Shown: piece by piece, positions 34,957 through 46,658 of the stretch | Layout of the letters: every line of letters begins with the position of its first letter | Numbering within the stretch: the first letter of the stretch is position 1 | Source of the DNA: Cochliopodium minus | Lineage: Eukaryota > Discosea > Himatismenida > Cochliopodiidae | DNA: 64,000 nucleotides | Assembly (NCBI GenBank): GCA_024220525.1 | Contig: JAMYWO010000010.1 | Location: 152,551 to 216,550 of the forward strand | Direction: 5' to 3' | The notes under the pieces: model-generated | What the model saw: only the letters and a program-made list of their open reading frames with translations | Database searches by the model: none | What the model was told of the DNA's origin: nothing | Position numbers and translations under genes: made by a program

Positions 34957-35090
34957 GGGATACTCCTTTTTTTTATAATTATTTCTACTTTTATAAAATT
35001 TTGTTGTTTGTTTTATAATTAAAAAAAAAAAAAAATCTTTTTTAAAATTTAATTTTTTCAAAATGTTTCATTTTTCCACTTTTTTTATTT

Positions 35091-36115
35091 TCAACCACAC
35101 ATACAAACAGCACAAGCACTTCCACAATCCAGATCCTCTTCGATTGTAGAAAGAGCTTCTTCAAAATCATAAGTTTCATTACGCAAACCATTCAAAGTAT
35201 CATTAACATTAGGATAAGGAGGGCGAGTAGGATAGCTGTTTTCCTTTTTACGGTACTTCATTCCTCGAGTGAAACGAGTTATTTCATCCTTCTTTGTCCT
35301 ACATTTACAAAGAGCCAGCTCCTTTCTTGTACAAAAACAAAAACACGTGAAAAACCAAACTAACAATCTAAAAAAATTTTTGAAAGATAGTAAAATTAAT
35401 TAAAAAGAAAATAAAGATTAAACACGATTTAGAATAAAAATAAAAAATAGAAAATAAAATAAAATAAAAAATAAAATCAAAATAGAAAATGAAAATAAAA
35501 AAATGTCAAAAAAAAAAATATATTTTAAAATTATAAAACAAATTAAATTTATTGTTACCTAATTAATTCGATAAATAAGTAAATCATTACAATGAGAATA
35601 GCTCCAACATTAATGACAGCATAAATCGGAAAACAACAAGTCTCATTACTAGTTATCCTCCTACTTGTTATACAATTACTGCACGAACAACAAACTAAAC
35701 CAATACAACCCTGTCTATTAAAAAAAATTTTTAGTTTTTGAAAATTAAAAATTTTCCAAAATGTTTAAATTTAATTTAAGAAATTATATAAATTTCGTTT
35801 ATTTTTTTTTATATTTTTTTTAAATTACGTTTTTTTCATTACTTGTCCATAGCAACAATCTAAATCAGTTTTATATGATGATGCTGCCAAGATAGTTGCA
35901 GTATATCGAAATCCCCTGTAAAATTTTTTGCCCTCTTTCCAATCTTCACTCATTTTCATTCCTTTTTGATACCTCTCCTTTAATTCTATAGATTTGGGAT
36001 TCTCTACATTTGATTTCCATTCTTTGTTTATTATCCTCAATTTATAAAATTCTTCCTCTGATAAATATGACCAAATTTCTTCCTTTATATCTCTTGAAAG
36101 TGAATTAAATTCCAT
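35091..36115 (-). CDS. F-box-like protein with membrane segment and Cys-rich tail
   Basis: Exons 36115-35829, 35714-35559 and 35367-35091 join in phase to about 240 residues. The ATG at 36115 was chosen because it starts just before an F-box-like helix set: MEFNSLSRDIKEEIWSYL, then EEEFYKLRIINKEW. Upstream in-frame sequence has no ATG. After this comes a Cys cluster (CIGLVCCSCSNC), a hydrophobic segment (VINVGAILIVMIYLFIELI) that continues as LLVWFFTCFCFC, and a basic stretch. The end is GSACAVCMCG. An F-box would recruit Skp1 and a cullin E3; a membrane span in the same protein would put that at a membrane. Palmitoylation of the Cys runs is plausible. The F-box reading is moderate and no known family was recognised as a whole. 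Confidence 0.55.
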
Positions 36116-36429
36116 TTTCAAATATACCACCTTTAATTTTGGAGATATACAAAAATTAGAAAAACAAAATTTTTTTTTAATTTCAATTTTATCAATATTA
36201 AGGATTTTACTCAATCATTCCCACAATTCAAGACCTTTAAAATAAATGAGAATCAAAAAAGAAAATTACCATTACCTCTATTGAAGAACAGGGACAAAAA
36301 AAAAGCAAAAAGAGTCTACATTAACTTTTCTCTAATTGACTTTCTTCGTACTTAAATACAATCAACACTCAAAAATCCAAAAACAAGCTTTCTTTTAAAT
36401 TATTATTAAAAATAATCAGAAAAATTTCT
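36116..36429. other. Intergenic region
   Basis: About 310 bp between the start of the F-box/TM gene and the stop of the synapsin-like gene. AT-rich; no feature recognised. Confidence 0.45.
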
Positions 36430-38282
36430 TTATTTTTGATCACGGAAGTGCTCGTTCATTCTTTTGATAACAAGATCTCTCAAATGTTTGGTATCTTCAT
36501 CACTAAACTCAAAAACGATTCCTGTAGCAGAATCATTTAACTCCAATACAACCTTAATTTTGAAAATAAAATAAATATTTTTTTAAATAAAAATAAAATA
36601 AAAAAAATATTAAAACTTATGTTACCTCAGTTCCGTCTTCTTGAACTAAAACATCTATTCCCAAAATGTCCAGCCCTCCATAAACTTTAGAAAACTCTTC
36701 AGCCCACTCTTTGTGGTAGTCTTCAAGTACCATAGCCTCAAATCTATTAGAGAAGAAAAAATTTTAAAAATAAATTTTAAAAAATTAGTTTTAAAAAATA
36801 TAAAATTAATTAAAATATTTAAATTTTATAAAATTAATAAACGATTTTTTTTTTTACTCTAAATTTCCCACGTTAGCCTTCCAGTTTCCCTCTGACTTTC
36901 TTTTGAATACTCTGATGTGCTCTCCAATTTTTTGAATGCGATACTCATACTTGTGTTCAACAAATGGTTCAGTACTGAAAAAAAAATTTTTTTTTGTTAA
37001 ATATTTTTAATTTATTTTTTTATTATTTTTTTTATTTTATTATTTTTTTACGTGAAAAATTCTTTCTGTAAAACCAAAATACTTTCAAGATCTTCTGCTT
37101 GTCCTTTGTCCTTTACAACCGACTTACCCTTACCAGCATGAGTCGTGCCTAGTTTTGAAATTGAAAAAAAAAAAAAATTAAAATAATTCATTAAAATAAA
37201 ATATAATTTAAAAGATAAATATATATATACATAAATAATAACCTATTTTGTATACTCTTGGGTAGGTAGGTTTGGAGAGATTAGAATAAAGCTGGCCATC
37301 AGAAAGACAAGGGTAATATCTCATGGGAACAAGTTTGAAGGGCTTCTTGGCTTTGGTGTCTCCGTTTTTGATTCTCTGTTCATAACTTTCTTTCACTCTC
37401 TTCTCTACTTTTCTTAGTTCTCCATACAAAGCAGCTCTTAAAAAATATTCAAAAAAAAGTTTAAAATTATTTTAATTGAACAAAAAAATATTGACAATAA
37501 TTAAAAAAACTTTTTAAATTTTTTTTTAAAAGATTATTTTTGAAATAATTTTGTATAATAACTAAAATTTATTTTTGGTGAAAATATTAAATTTCTTTTT
37601 AAATTTAAAAAGAAGATTATTTATTTCTTTGAATATTTTTGAATTAAATTCAAATTTTTTTTATTTTACCTATGCATACACATGAAGATAGATTGAAGAC
37701 TATTTACTGATGGCAAATTTGCAAACATCAATCCTTGGAGATGATTCATCCAGCTTCTATCGTGGAAATGTGTCGGGAAATTTCTTATCAGGCAAAAATC
37801 AGGTCTCACTTGCCTATCATTCCTTTGGCTTGTAAATGGATACGGATCATCATCTTTGGAAAGATGTAATACGATCCCTTCTTCAGAGCTTGTTGAATAA
37901 AATAATTATTTTATTTTTATAATCAACATTTCTATAATGATTCTTTTATTAACCATGTCATTATTTAATGGATATATCTGATTTATGATATAGAATGATA
38001 TAAATGAATATTTTGGATATTATTTTGCAATGATGTATCATAGTGAAGAATTTAAAAATAATTTTTTTTTTACCATGCTTCCATATCCATGTATTTCCAT
38101 CTATATATTCAAATCATTTATATGAAATAAGAGTTATTAAAGTAAATTCGATATATTTTTTAAAATTGCCTTGTTTGTTCAACTATTATTTTTTCTCCAG
38201 TTTCCAATTTGCAATTTTTGAAAATATCATACCAATTAAATTGATAATCAACAATAAGCAATACTTTATCTTTTCTTTCCAT
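36430..38282 (-). CDS. Synapsin-like ATP-grasp protein
   Basis: Minus-strand exons include 38282-38170, 38100-38074, 37888 downward, about 37435-37250, about 37148-37055, about 36975-36858, about 36751-36627 and about 36554-36430. The product is about 325 residues, nearly all synapsin fold. The N-terminal part reads KVLLIVDYQFNWYDIFKN and KIIVEQT, then PDFCLIRNFPTHFHDRSW and NLPSVNSLQSIFMCMH. The ATP-grasp part reads LYGELRKVEKRV, YPRVYKIGTTHAGKGKS, TEPFVEHKYEYRIQKIGEHI, GNWKANVGNLE, GGLDILGIDVLVQEDGTE and VVLELNDSATGIV. This is the residue order of the synapsin central C domain, including LPSVNSL and EPFxxxKYDxRVQKIG. Animal synapsins bind ATP and coat synaptic vesicles. Here no Pro-rich tail is present, so a vesicle or metabolic role is open. 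One intron uses a GC donor (38169-38168). Confidence 0.85.
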
Positions 38283-38772
38283 TCCAAACAATTTTTTTTT
38301 ATATGATCAATGAAACATTTTATAAATTAATTTTCCAAAAAATCTTTTTTTTTTCAAAAGAAAACATTTCAAGAACCAATTGATTTTAATAAATCCTCTT
38401 CCAATATTGATAAAAAATGAATCAGAGTTTTTGGATCACATTAGATTGTGGTATGAAGTTTAGACTATAAAAATAATATATTTAATTTCGGATTTGGCGG
38501 CTTATAAATTTACATTTTAGATTCAGAAGTTTATCAAAGTAAATTTTTAAGTATTATTTGTTTTAAAATTAAATAAGAGTTTTAAATTTAATCTTATCTA
38601 TTATTTAAAAATATCACATTTGATTGTTGTTGTTCTGTTATTTCTTGTATTTCTTTTTAAAGAAAAGAAGGAAGGATAAAAAGAATTTCTCGAATTTTAA
38701 AATTAATAATAAAAAATTAAAATAAAAAAATAAAAAAAAATTAAAAATCAAATTTTTTTTTTTATTCCCATC
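38283..38772. other. Divergent intergenic region
   Basis: About 490 bp between the starts of the synapsin-like gene and the small surface-protein gene. AT-rich; no gene or RNA recognised. Confidence 0.5.
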
Positions 38773-39225
38773 ATGAAATTAATCATCTTTGTTTTTGCAT
38801 TATTTTTCTCTGCAATCTTAACTCAAACCTTCAATTTGTGTGTATACACTTCTGCAACTGGATCAACATGTACAGGAACACCAAGTTGCATCAACATGCC
38901 ACAAGGACAATGTATAACCCTTCAAAGTGGAAACCCAACTATTTATGGACAAGCAAACAGAATTAAGTAAAAAAAAAAATTGAAGAATTTAAATTAAAAA
39001 CCATCCAATAAACTATTTATTTTTTAAAGTGCAACCTTTATAAGATATCAACAATGGAGTACTTCAAAATGTACTGGTGTTGCAAGTATCGATAAAAATG
39101 TTAATCTTGGTGTATGTAATCCTCCAGGAGACTTTAATGTTTTCCCAGTAAGAATCACTGCATCTGCTATGCCAATTTCTATCCCTTTTGCTTTTATTGT
39201 TATGTTGATTGCTCTCTTAATTTAA
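38773..39225 (+). CDS. Small secreted Cys-containing protein, probable GPI anchor
   Basis: Exon 1 starts at ATG 38773 and ends at a GTAAAA donor near 38968; exon 2 starts after TTTAAAG near 39030. The phase fits (N in NATFIRY). The product is about 130 residues: a signal peptide (MKLIIFVFALFFSAILTQT), a body with Cys in CVYTSATGSTCTGTPSC, INMPQGQCITL, STSKCTGVAS and GVCNPPGDF, and a terminal hydrophobic run SIPFAFIVMLIALLI with no charged tail. A C-terminal stretch of this type after a small-residue site (TASAM) is typical for GPI attachment. It is likely a cell-surface protein of the kind amoebae make in families. The ligand is unknown. Confidence 0.75.
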
Positions 39226-39820
39226 TATAAATTAAAGAATTATGGAAATGAATTTTATTTACCCGTGTGGTATATTCAATTTGAAAGATGTAAATTAGAA
39301 TTGCAATAAAATAAAATTAGATCAAATGGTTGTGTTTTAAATTTTTAAACTCCAAATTTCTTTTATTTTTCAATTGGAGATCTTTTTACCAAAATAAGTA
39401 TGTGAATTCAAAATTCTTATAGATCATTATGAATAAATAATTTGAGATTGATTGTAAATTTTATCGTACCCATTGTATGATATTCATTCCGAATTTTTGT
39501 TTCTCTTTATCATAATTTCCTCATTCTTCATTTCCACAAAATGTCAGATGAATGATAACATAATAGTAAACAAATCAACAATCTTCCTATTAATGAGCCT
39601 AAATAAAGAAATAATATTCTTTCCACTTTGGTTTTTTAAAAAATGTGAGAAAAATTGAAGAAATTGAAACTCATTAGATTCATTTTGATTTGGGAAGATT
39701 GGTATCTTGATCAATATATCACTGAAAAACTATTTTTTTTTAATTTTTAACGATCATTTATAAATAAAAAAAAAATCAAAAAGAAAACCTCAAATAAAAG
39801 GACCCCCTACAAAGAACCAA
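39226..39820. other. Intergenic region
   Basis: About 595 bp. A 61-codon hydrophobic frame at 39473-39658 begins at a TTG and has no other support. Nothing else recognised apart from AT-rich runs. Confidence 0.45.
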
Positions 39821-42800
39821 ATGGAAACCAAAAATAAAAAAGCACAAAAGAAATTGAAATGTTGTGGCCAAGATTTTGATAGGTTATTTGAATAAACATT
39901 AAAATTTTTTTGATTCCAACAAATTTCTTTAAAAATAATACGATTAGCAACTACAAATTCTGCCCATTATGTAGCAAACCATTCAAAATTCAAATCATAC
40001 TCAATAATAACAATTCAAACAACACAAACGTCAATAAAAATAATAATTCGAAAACAAGCAAGATGAACACAAGCAATAATAATTCACCTAAAACATCAAA
40101 ACCAAAAATAGAAAGCAATACGAATAGAGATTCAACCATAATAATCAATTCTCAATCAAGCACCTTAGAAAAACCAAGAAAGATCATTGTGATTAGAAAA
40201 GATAACAGCAATAATAGCAGCAATTACAGCAACAATACGGCCAAGTTGTTGAAAGAATATCCAAAGATCAATCAGTACAACCACGATGATTACGATTTCG
40301 ACAATGAAGAAGAATCCAACAAGATAAGATCAAGGATTGAAGAAGGAAATAGAAGACAAAATAATTACAGCAATAATGGAAATAGAGACGATAATAGAGA
40401 AAGAGATAGAGATAGAAGATGGGAGGATTTCATGGATATCCAGCTTGCCAAGACTAAAGTGCTCAAGGGAGAGCTTGTGGAGGGATTGGTGAGAGTCAAT
40501 CCATACAACAGAACTCAAATATACATCACTGTTGTAGGGATGGAGAAGGATGTGTTGATAGAGGGATTTCAAGTAAAAAAAAAAAATTTTAAAAAATTAA
40601 TCTTTTTTTGATTGAAAAATCACAAACAAATCTTTTTCTTAACCAATTTTCTTTAGAATCAAAACAGAGTCATCGAAGGAGACAAAGTGGCTGTACAATT
40701 GTTCCCTAAAACAGAGTGGAAGGAGATGGAAGAAAAGGAGACAGTTATCGTCGATGATCCAATCTTGGAAGAGATTGAAAAAAAGAAATCCATTGATGTA
40801 TTCTTAGATGATGTCAAAAATGTTGAACACAAGACTGAAGAGAATCTCACCATAGAAAGCAATACAGAAGAAACCAAACCAGAGAAAGTGAGTTTTCTTA
40901 GACCTACTGGAAAGATTGTTTGTTTGTTGGAGGAGTTACAGTAAAAAAATTTCTTTTCAAAAAATCCTTTTTAAAAATTTTTTTGAAACTAGTGAGAAAG
41001 AGTTTTTGGGATACTTACAACCTAATGGGAAGATGGAGAAGATTTTGGATGGAGACAAATACGCTTTGTTTGTTCCTTTTAACAAGAAAATTCCAAAGTG
41101 TTTCGTTCTCTTGAAAGGGAGTTACACAAGCAACCCCAGAAACGAGAAAAAGCTTAACAATAACATCTTCCAAATCAAACTTAAAGACTGGAGAACAAAC
41201 AACAGACATCCCTTTGGAGAGCTCGTAAAGGATTTCGGAGAGTCAAAGGACTTTGAAGTAGAGAAGAGGCTTCTCTTGGAAGAAAACAGCATCTCTTATG
41301 ATGACACTTTCAGTGAAGAAGTCAACAAGTGTGTTCCTGATGATAACTGGAGCATCACTGAAGAAGACAGAAAAGAAAGGAGAGATTTGACCAACTTGAG
41401 AATCGTGAGCATTGATCCTTCCACTGCCAAAGATTTGGATGATGCTGTATCCATCAAAAAGCTCAAGAACGGAAACTACGAAGTGGGTGTACACATTGCT
41501 GATGTCACTCATTTCGTCAAACCAGGTAATGCATTGGACAACGAAGCTAAAAATAGAGGTTGTACCATCTATCTCGTCGAAAGATCCATACCGATGTTGC
41601 CCAGAATTTTGAGTGAACGTCTTTGTTCTCTGAACGTGGGTTCGGAGACTTTTGCTTTCTCCGTTTTGATGGAGGTCGACCCAAAGGACACCTCTGTGGT
41701 CAACACTTGGTACGGAAAGTCCATCATCCAAACATGTGGCCAACTTTCGTACGAGCAAGCGCAAGAAATCATCGACAAGGAGGGAGACTTGCACCAACTC
41801 GAAGAAATCAAGAAATGCCCCAAACTCGACAACTCCAAACATCCCTTCCACAAAATGGTCCGTGACATCCTCCTCCTCAACGAATTAGCGACGAAGATGA
41901 GAGCGCTCAGATTCGAGAACGGTTCCTTGACTTTGAGAGACATGGAGATCCGTTTCGGAATCGACGATAAAGGAAGGCCCAACAGATGGTTCATCAAAGA
42001 CCAAACTCAATCCATGAAGTTGATTGAAGAATACATGTTGTTGGCCAACAAAGTCGTCGCCAACAAGATTTACCAGCATTTCCCCCAGAACTCGCTTTTG
42101 AGGTTGCATCCTGCTCCCAAGAAGGAGAGACTTCAACAGATGCAGATCATTTGCAGGAGGAACAACATCCAGATCGACACTTCTTCTTCAAAGTCTCTGA
42201 ACAGCTCCTTGGAAAAAGCAAAGAAGACTTTGCCTAAACTTAAATATGAAGGTAAAAAAAAAAAAAAAATTTTAAAATTATTTAAATTTTTTTCATTTTA
42301 ATTTTTCTTGTTTTTAATTTAATTTTTTAATTTTTAATTTTTTTTTTAAAAAAAAAATTTTTGTGTAGCCTTGATGTACTTGACACTCAGAACTATGCAG
42401 CAGGCAAAGTACGTCTCCACACATATTTCTACAGATAGCCAAAAGAAGGATGACGAAAAAACAGATGAGCGCAAATTGAACACTCCTGGAAGCCGTCACA
42501 CCGTCGAAGGACAAACAAAAGAGTCTGCTGGTTACAACAAAGGTATAAAAAACAAAAAAAAAAACAAAAAAAATAAAAAAATATCAGAAATAATTTTAAG
42601 AAAAACCAAAAAAAAAATCAAAAAAAAATAAAAAGAAATTAATTAGGAATAAAAAATAAAAATAAAAAAACCAAAAAAAAAAAAAATCTTAAATAGTTCA
42701 AAAACCAAAAAAAAATAACAAGGAAATAATTTGGAAATAAAAAAAAAATTTAAAATTTTTATTTAAAAAAGGATCGGGAGTTACTAGTGGATCACCATTC

Positions 42801-43609
42801 CACCATTATGCACTCAACATGCCCATTTATACTCATTTCACCAGTCCTATTAGACGTTACCCTGATGTGGTTGTGCACAGACTTTTGTACGCTGCCATCA
42901 ACAACTTGAAAGCTCCTGACACTTTAGAAGAACTTGAACAAATTTGCAAAAATTCAAACGAGAAAAAAGTTCAAGGTAAATAAAATAATAAGAAATAAAA
43001 AATAAAATAAAAAATAATAAAAAATAAATATAAAAAATAATAAAAATAAAATAAATTTTAAAAAATAAAATATAATAAAAATATAATAAAAACTTACAAT
43101 TTTTTAAAGCTGATGATGCATCTAAACAATCTGGAGTTGTTTTTCTTTGCACATTCATTCAGGACAGAGACATTTGGACCAGAGCTGTGGTTTGGGAAGT
43201 CTCCGAAAAGAAAATTGGAATCTTAGTCCCGCAATACGGTGTCGACTTCATGATCAACATCAACGACCTAGGAACATCCTCCAACACCTGGGACGAAAAG
43301 AACGGTGTCTTGACTTTGTTATGGGACGATGAAAACGACGAAAAACAAAGTCAAAACAACAAAAACGACGAAAAACAAACTCAAAACAATGAAAAAAACA
43401 ATGAAAACATTGAGAACAACATTGTAGAAAAAGTCGATCTTTTGAACAAGATGGAGCTTTCTGTCTTTTCTGAGATTGTTGTCTCTCTTGAGGTCAATTC
43501 TAAACGTATGAGACTTTCTATGGATGTCAAACTTGTTAGGGACAAGAGAAAGATTGAAACTGCTGCGAAACAGAAAGTGATCAAGAAGAGGAGTGATCTT
43601 AACAACTAA
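39821..43609 (+). CDS. DIS3L2: DIS3L2-like 3'-5' exoribonuclease (RNase II family) with N-terminal zinc ribbon
   Basis: Exons 39821-39882, 39948-40572, 40657-40940, 40993-42251, 42369-42542, 42772-42975 and 43110-43609 join in phase to about 1,035 residues. The first residues hold a zinc ribbon ([10 protein letters not shown], then FCPLCSKPF), followed by an Asn/Ser-rich segment. Two OB-like cold-shock parts come next ([29 protein letters not shown]). The RNB domain has [17 protein letters not shown] with the acidic metal cluster, [28 protein letters not shown] and [18 protein letters not shown] weak S1 part with [16 protein letters not shown] closes it. No PIN domain precedes, which separates it from DIS3/Rrp44 and fits DIS3L2. 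This enzyme degrades uridylated RNA in the cytoplasm. The usual RRHPPP reads LRLHPAP. The zinc ribbon is unusual for the family. Confidence 0.88.
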
Positions 43610-43726
43610 AAATATATTTTTGTTTATTTTTGTTTATTTCGAAAAAAAAAAACTTTCTTTTTTTATTTTAGACTTTTTTTTCAAATGAAAAAATTAAAAT
43701 CTTTTTTGTTTGAATGAAATGTTTTT

Positions 43727-44847
43727 TCAATTCAAAAACTTTATTATTTCATACAAAACAAACTTTGGTATCTTCAATCTTGTTTGATATTGAATCCTTT
43801 TCAAAACCAATAACAAAGAAAAAGTTTTAACTTGAAACTTCTTGGGATATTCATGGTGAACTTGAGGATTCCACAACATTACTCTTTCTCCTTGGTTAAT
43901 AAGAACTATCCTTGAATCTTTTATCAACAAAGTGGACTCAAGAGCAAACTTTGTTTCAATTGGGAGCCCTAATTCTCCAACAACATTAGATCTAATTGTA
44001 AATTTTAATTTTCAATTTATTTAATTTTTTTTTATTTTTTATTTCTCTCTTACCCCCATCCCATCAAATCACCATTGTTTTTGAGATATAAGAAATGGTC
44101 AAAACCTCCACCTATCTTTTTGATTTGGGGTTCATTCAAAATAAAAGTGAATTCTTTTTTGCACTCCTTGTGTCCCAAACCAAGTTGCCCACTATAATTT
44201 ATTCTTTAAGAAAATCAAATTAAAAAAAAAAAAAAAAAAAATGGAAATAAATAAATAAAAATAGAAATAAATAAAATATAAAATCTAAAAATAGAAATAA
44301 ATTTTTTTTTTGATACCCACATCCATAAATATCACCATTTTTTTTAAACAACAGAGTATGGTTCCTTCCACAAGTGATATCGATGATATTTGGGTCAGTC
44401 ATTATTAAATGAGGTTTCTTCCTATTATCTGAATCTCCAGTACCCAACTGTCCATAAAAATTATAACCTAAAATTAAATAAAAAAAATTAAAGAAAAAAA
44501 AAAAAAATAAAAATTATAAATAAACCAAAAAAATAAAAATAAATAAAAATTATTTAAAAATAATAAATAAAAAAAATGTTATTTTAACCAAATCCATATA
44601 ACTCTCCGTTAGAAAGCAATACGATGGAGTGGGTGTATCCACAATTTTCTTGACCTTTCCTTCCATTATGACAAAATATTTGTTGGTTTCTTTGGAATCA
44701 CCCCTAGTTGTCCAACTTCATTACTGCCTTTATAAATTAATAAATTAATTATTTTTAAAAAAAAAAAATGAAAATGAAAATAAAAAAATAAAATAAAAAT
44801 AAAATATAAAATATAAAAATAAAAATAAAAATAAAAAATAAATAAAA

Positions 44848-44879
<32 letters not shown>

Positions 44880-46378
44880 AATAAAAATAAAAATAAAAAT
44901 AAAATAAAATAAAAAAAATAAAAATAAAAATAAAAATAAAAATAAAATAAAAATAAAATAAAAATAAAATAAATAAAAAAATAAAAAATAAAAATAAAAA
45001 TAAATAAAAATAAAAAAATAAAAAAAATAAAAAAATAAAAATAAAAAATAAAAAAAATAAAAATAAAAATAAAAATAAAAAAAAATAAAAATAAAAAATA
45101 AAAATAAAAATAAAAATAAAAATAAAAAAAATATAAAAAAATAAATAAAAAAAAATTTTAAAAAATAAAAATATAATTACCAAATCCATAAAGCTTTTCT
45201 TGCTGTAAAAATATGGAATGGTTTTGTAAACATATATATATTTGATGCAGGATCATTCAACAAAAAGTTATTTCTTTTGGGCTTGTGAAATTAGTGTAAA
45301 ATTTAAATAAAATAAAAAAATTATTTAAATAAAAAAAATAAAAAAATAAAAATAAAAATAAAAAAAAATAAAAAATAAAAAAATAAAAAAATAAAAATAA
45401 TTGAAATAAATAAAAATAAAATAAATAAAAATAAAAATAATTTAAATAAATAATAACAATAAAACTAAAAATAAAAATAAAAAAATTAGAATTTAAAAAT
45501 AAAAAGATAAAAAAAAATAAAAATAAAAATAAAATAATTTAAATAAACAAGTGTAAAAATTTGAAAAAAAATTTATAAAAAATACCCAATCTCAAACAAA
45601 TCTCCATTTTTTTGTAGATCAAAACATGGTACGAACCACATGAGATGTGCTTTATTTCTGGGTCTTCCATGATTTTGGTGGGTGGAACAAAATAGGGCAA
45701 CTCTTTCTTTGCCAAAAGTAACAAACCTCAAGTTGTAAAAAAATTAAAAAAAAATAACAAAGAAAAAAATAATTAGAGGGAAAAATTGAAAGTTTTTTTT
45801 ATTGTAAAGAAAACTTTTAAAAAATTTTCACAATTCAAATGAATATGTTTATCTGGGATATAATGAATTCCCTTTTAATAAAAATTTTTTTGGGAAAAAA
45901 TCTTTTTATGAATTGTGAAGATATTGTATTTCAATTATTATACAATGATTTTTTAAAAATTATCAAAAATGACATCATTGGTGCACAATCATCGTTTCAA
46001 CTTTAAATTATTATATATTTTTAATTATTTTACCTTGTGATCTATCTCCAAACGATATAATCTCCCCATTTCTTTTATATAGGATTGTATGCCTTTTAAA
46101 ATTACGTATAATTTTACTTTTTTAATTTTTTTTTTTTTATTATTCAAATTCTTGCCATGCCCCTCTGCTCATTTTCACTATCTCCTCATCTTTGAAGACT
46201 TCGACAAATCCAAATTGATCCCCTTTATCTATTCCCAATTGCCGACTATTATTTAATCCAGTGGCCAATACTGTCCCATCATCTTTTCCAAATACAAAAA
46301 TAATGATAAGATTGGGAAATAAATGGGATTAATTGAATTACCAAGAACAATCATTGATGTAGAAGTTAGATTATTCAT
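43727..46378 (-). CDS. RCC1-repeat protein with apparent frameshifts
   Basis: Reading from ATG 46378 (MNNLTSTSMIVL, exon to 46342), exon 46282-46156 gives DDGTVLATGLNNSRQLGIDK, exon 46092-46034 gives HTILYKRNGEIISFGDRSQG, and further exons lie near 45724-45595, 45230-45182, 44730-44590, 44460-44320, 44204-44056 and 43991-43727 (TGA). Each carries one RCC1 blade: IKHISCGSYHVLIYK, QENCGYTHSIVLLSNG, YGQLGTGDSDNRKK, ITCGRNHTLLFKKNGD, YSGQLGLGHKEC and IGGGFDHFLYLKNNGDLMGW. In three of these exons (near 45625, 45220 and 44680) the blade continues in another frame, at or near homopolymer runs. That is either base-count error in the assembly or a decaying gene. RCC1 proteins form seven-blade propellers, some with GEF activity. 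One intron starts with GC (46155-46154). Confidence 0.68.
44755..45172. repeat. TAAAAA/AAAATA low-complexity intron tract
   Basis: About 420 bp of nearly pure (TAAAAA)-type sequence inside an intron of the RCC1-repeat gene. A 144-codon frame through it (Phe/Ile/Leu only) is an artefact. A similar tract covers about 45301-45540. Confidence 0.85.
45301..45540. repeat. Second TAAAAA low-complexity intron tract
   Basis: About 240 bp of the same A-rich simple sequence in the next intron of the RCC1-repeat gene. No coding content. Confidence 0.8.
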
Positions 46379-46658
46379 TTCTCTTCCAAATTTTTTTTAT
46401 TTTTTGAAATTTATAAAGATTGAAGAATCTGAAATATTTGGACTTTTTCAAGAATAGTAAATGTGAAATCTCTTCTCCCAGAAATACAAACATTAGTGAA
46501 AAAAATAAAACATTTTTTCAAAAATAAATAAATTTATTTATAAAGATCAAAAAATACAAAATGAAAGCAAAAGGATTGATTGATAGGGGAGTCAAAAACT
46601 TTGCTTTTTTTTTTTCTAAAATTCATTCCACAATACGAGATAACATCACCTGCCCCAA

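Noticed and set aside
39473-39658. 61-codon hydrophobic frame
   Set aside because: No ATG start, no splice partners and no family match.
41243-41997. Minus-strand frames of 202 and 142 codons over the RNB exon
   Set aside because: Antisense of a strongly conserved nuclease exon; no independent motif.
44755-45189. 144-codon minus-strand frame of Phe, Ile, Leu and Tyr only
   Set aside because: It is a read-through of a TAAAAA simple repeat inside an intron; no start context or family.
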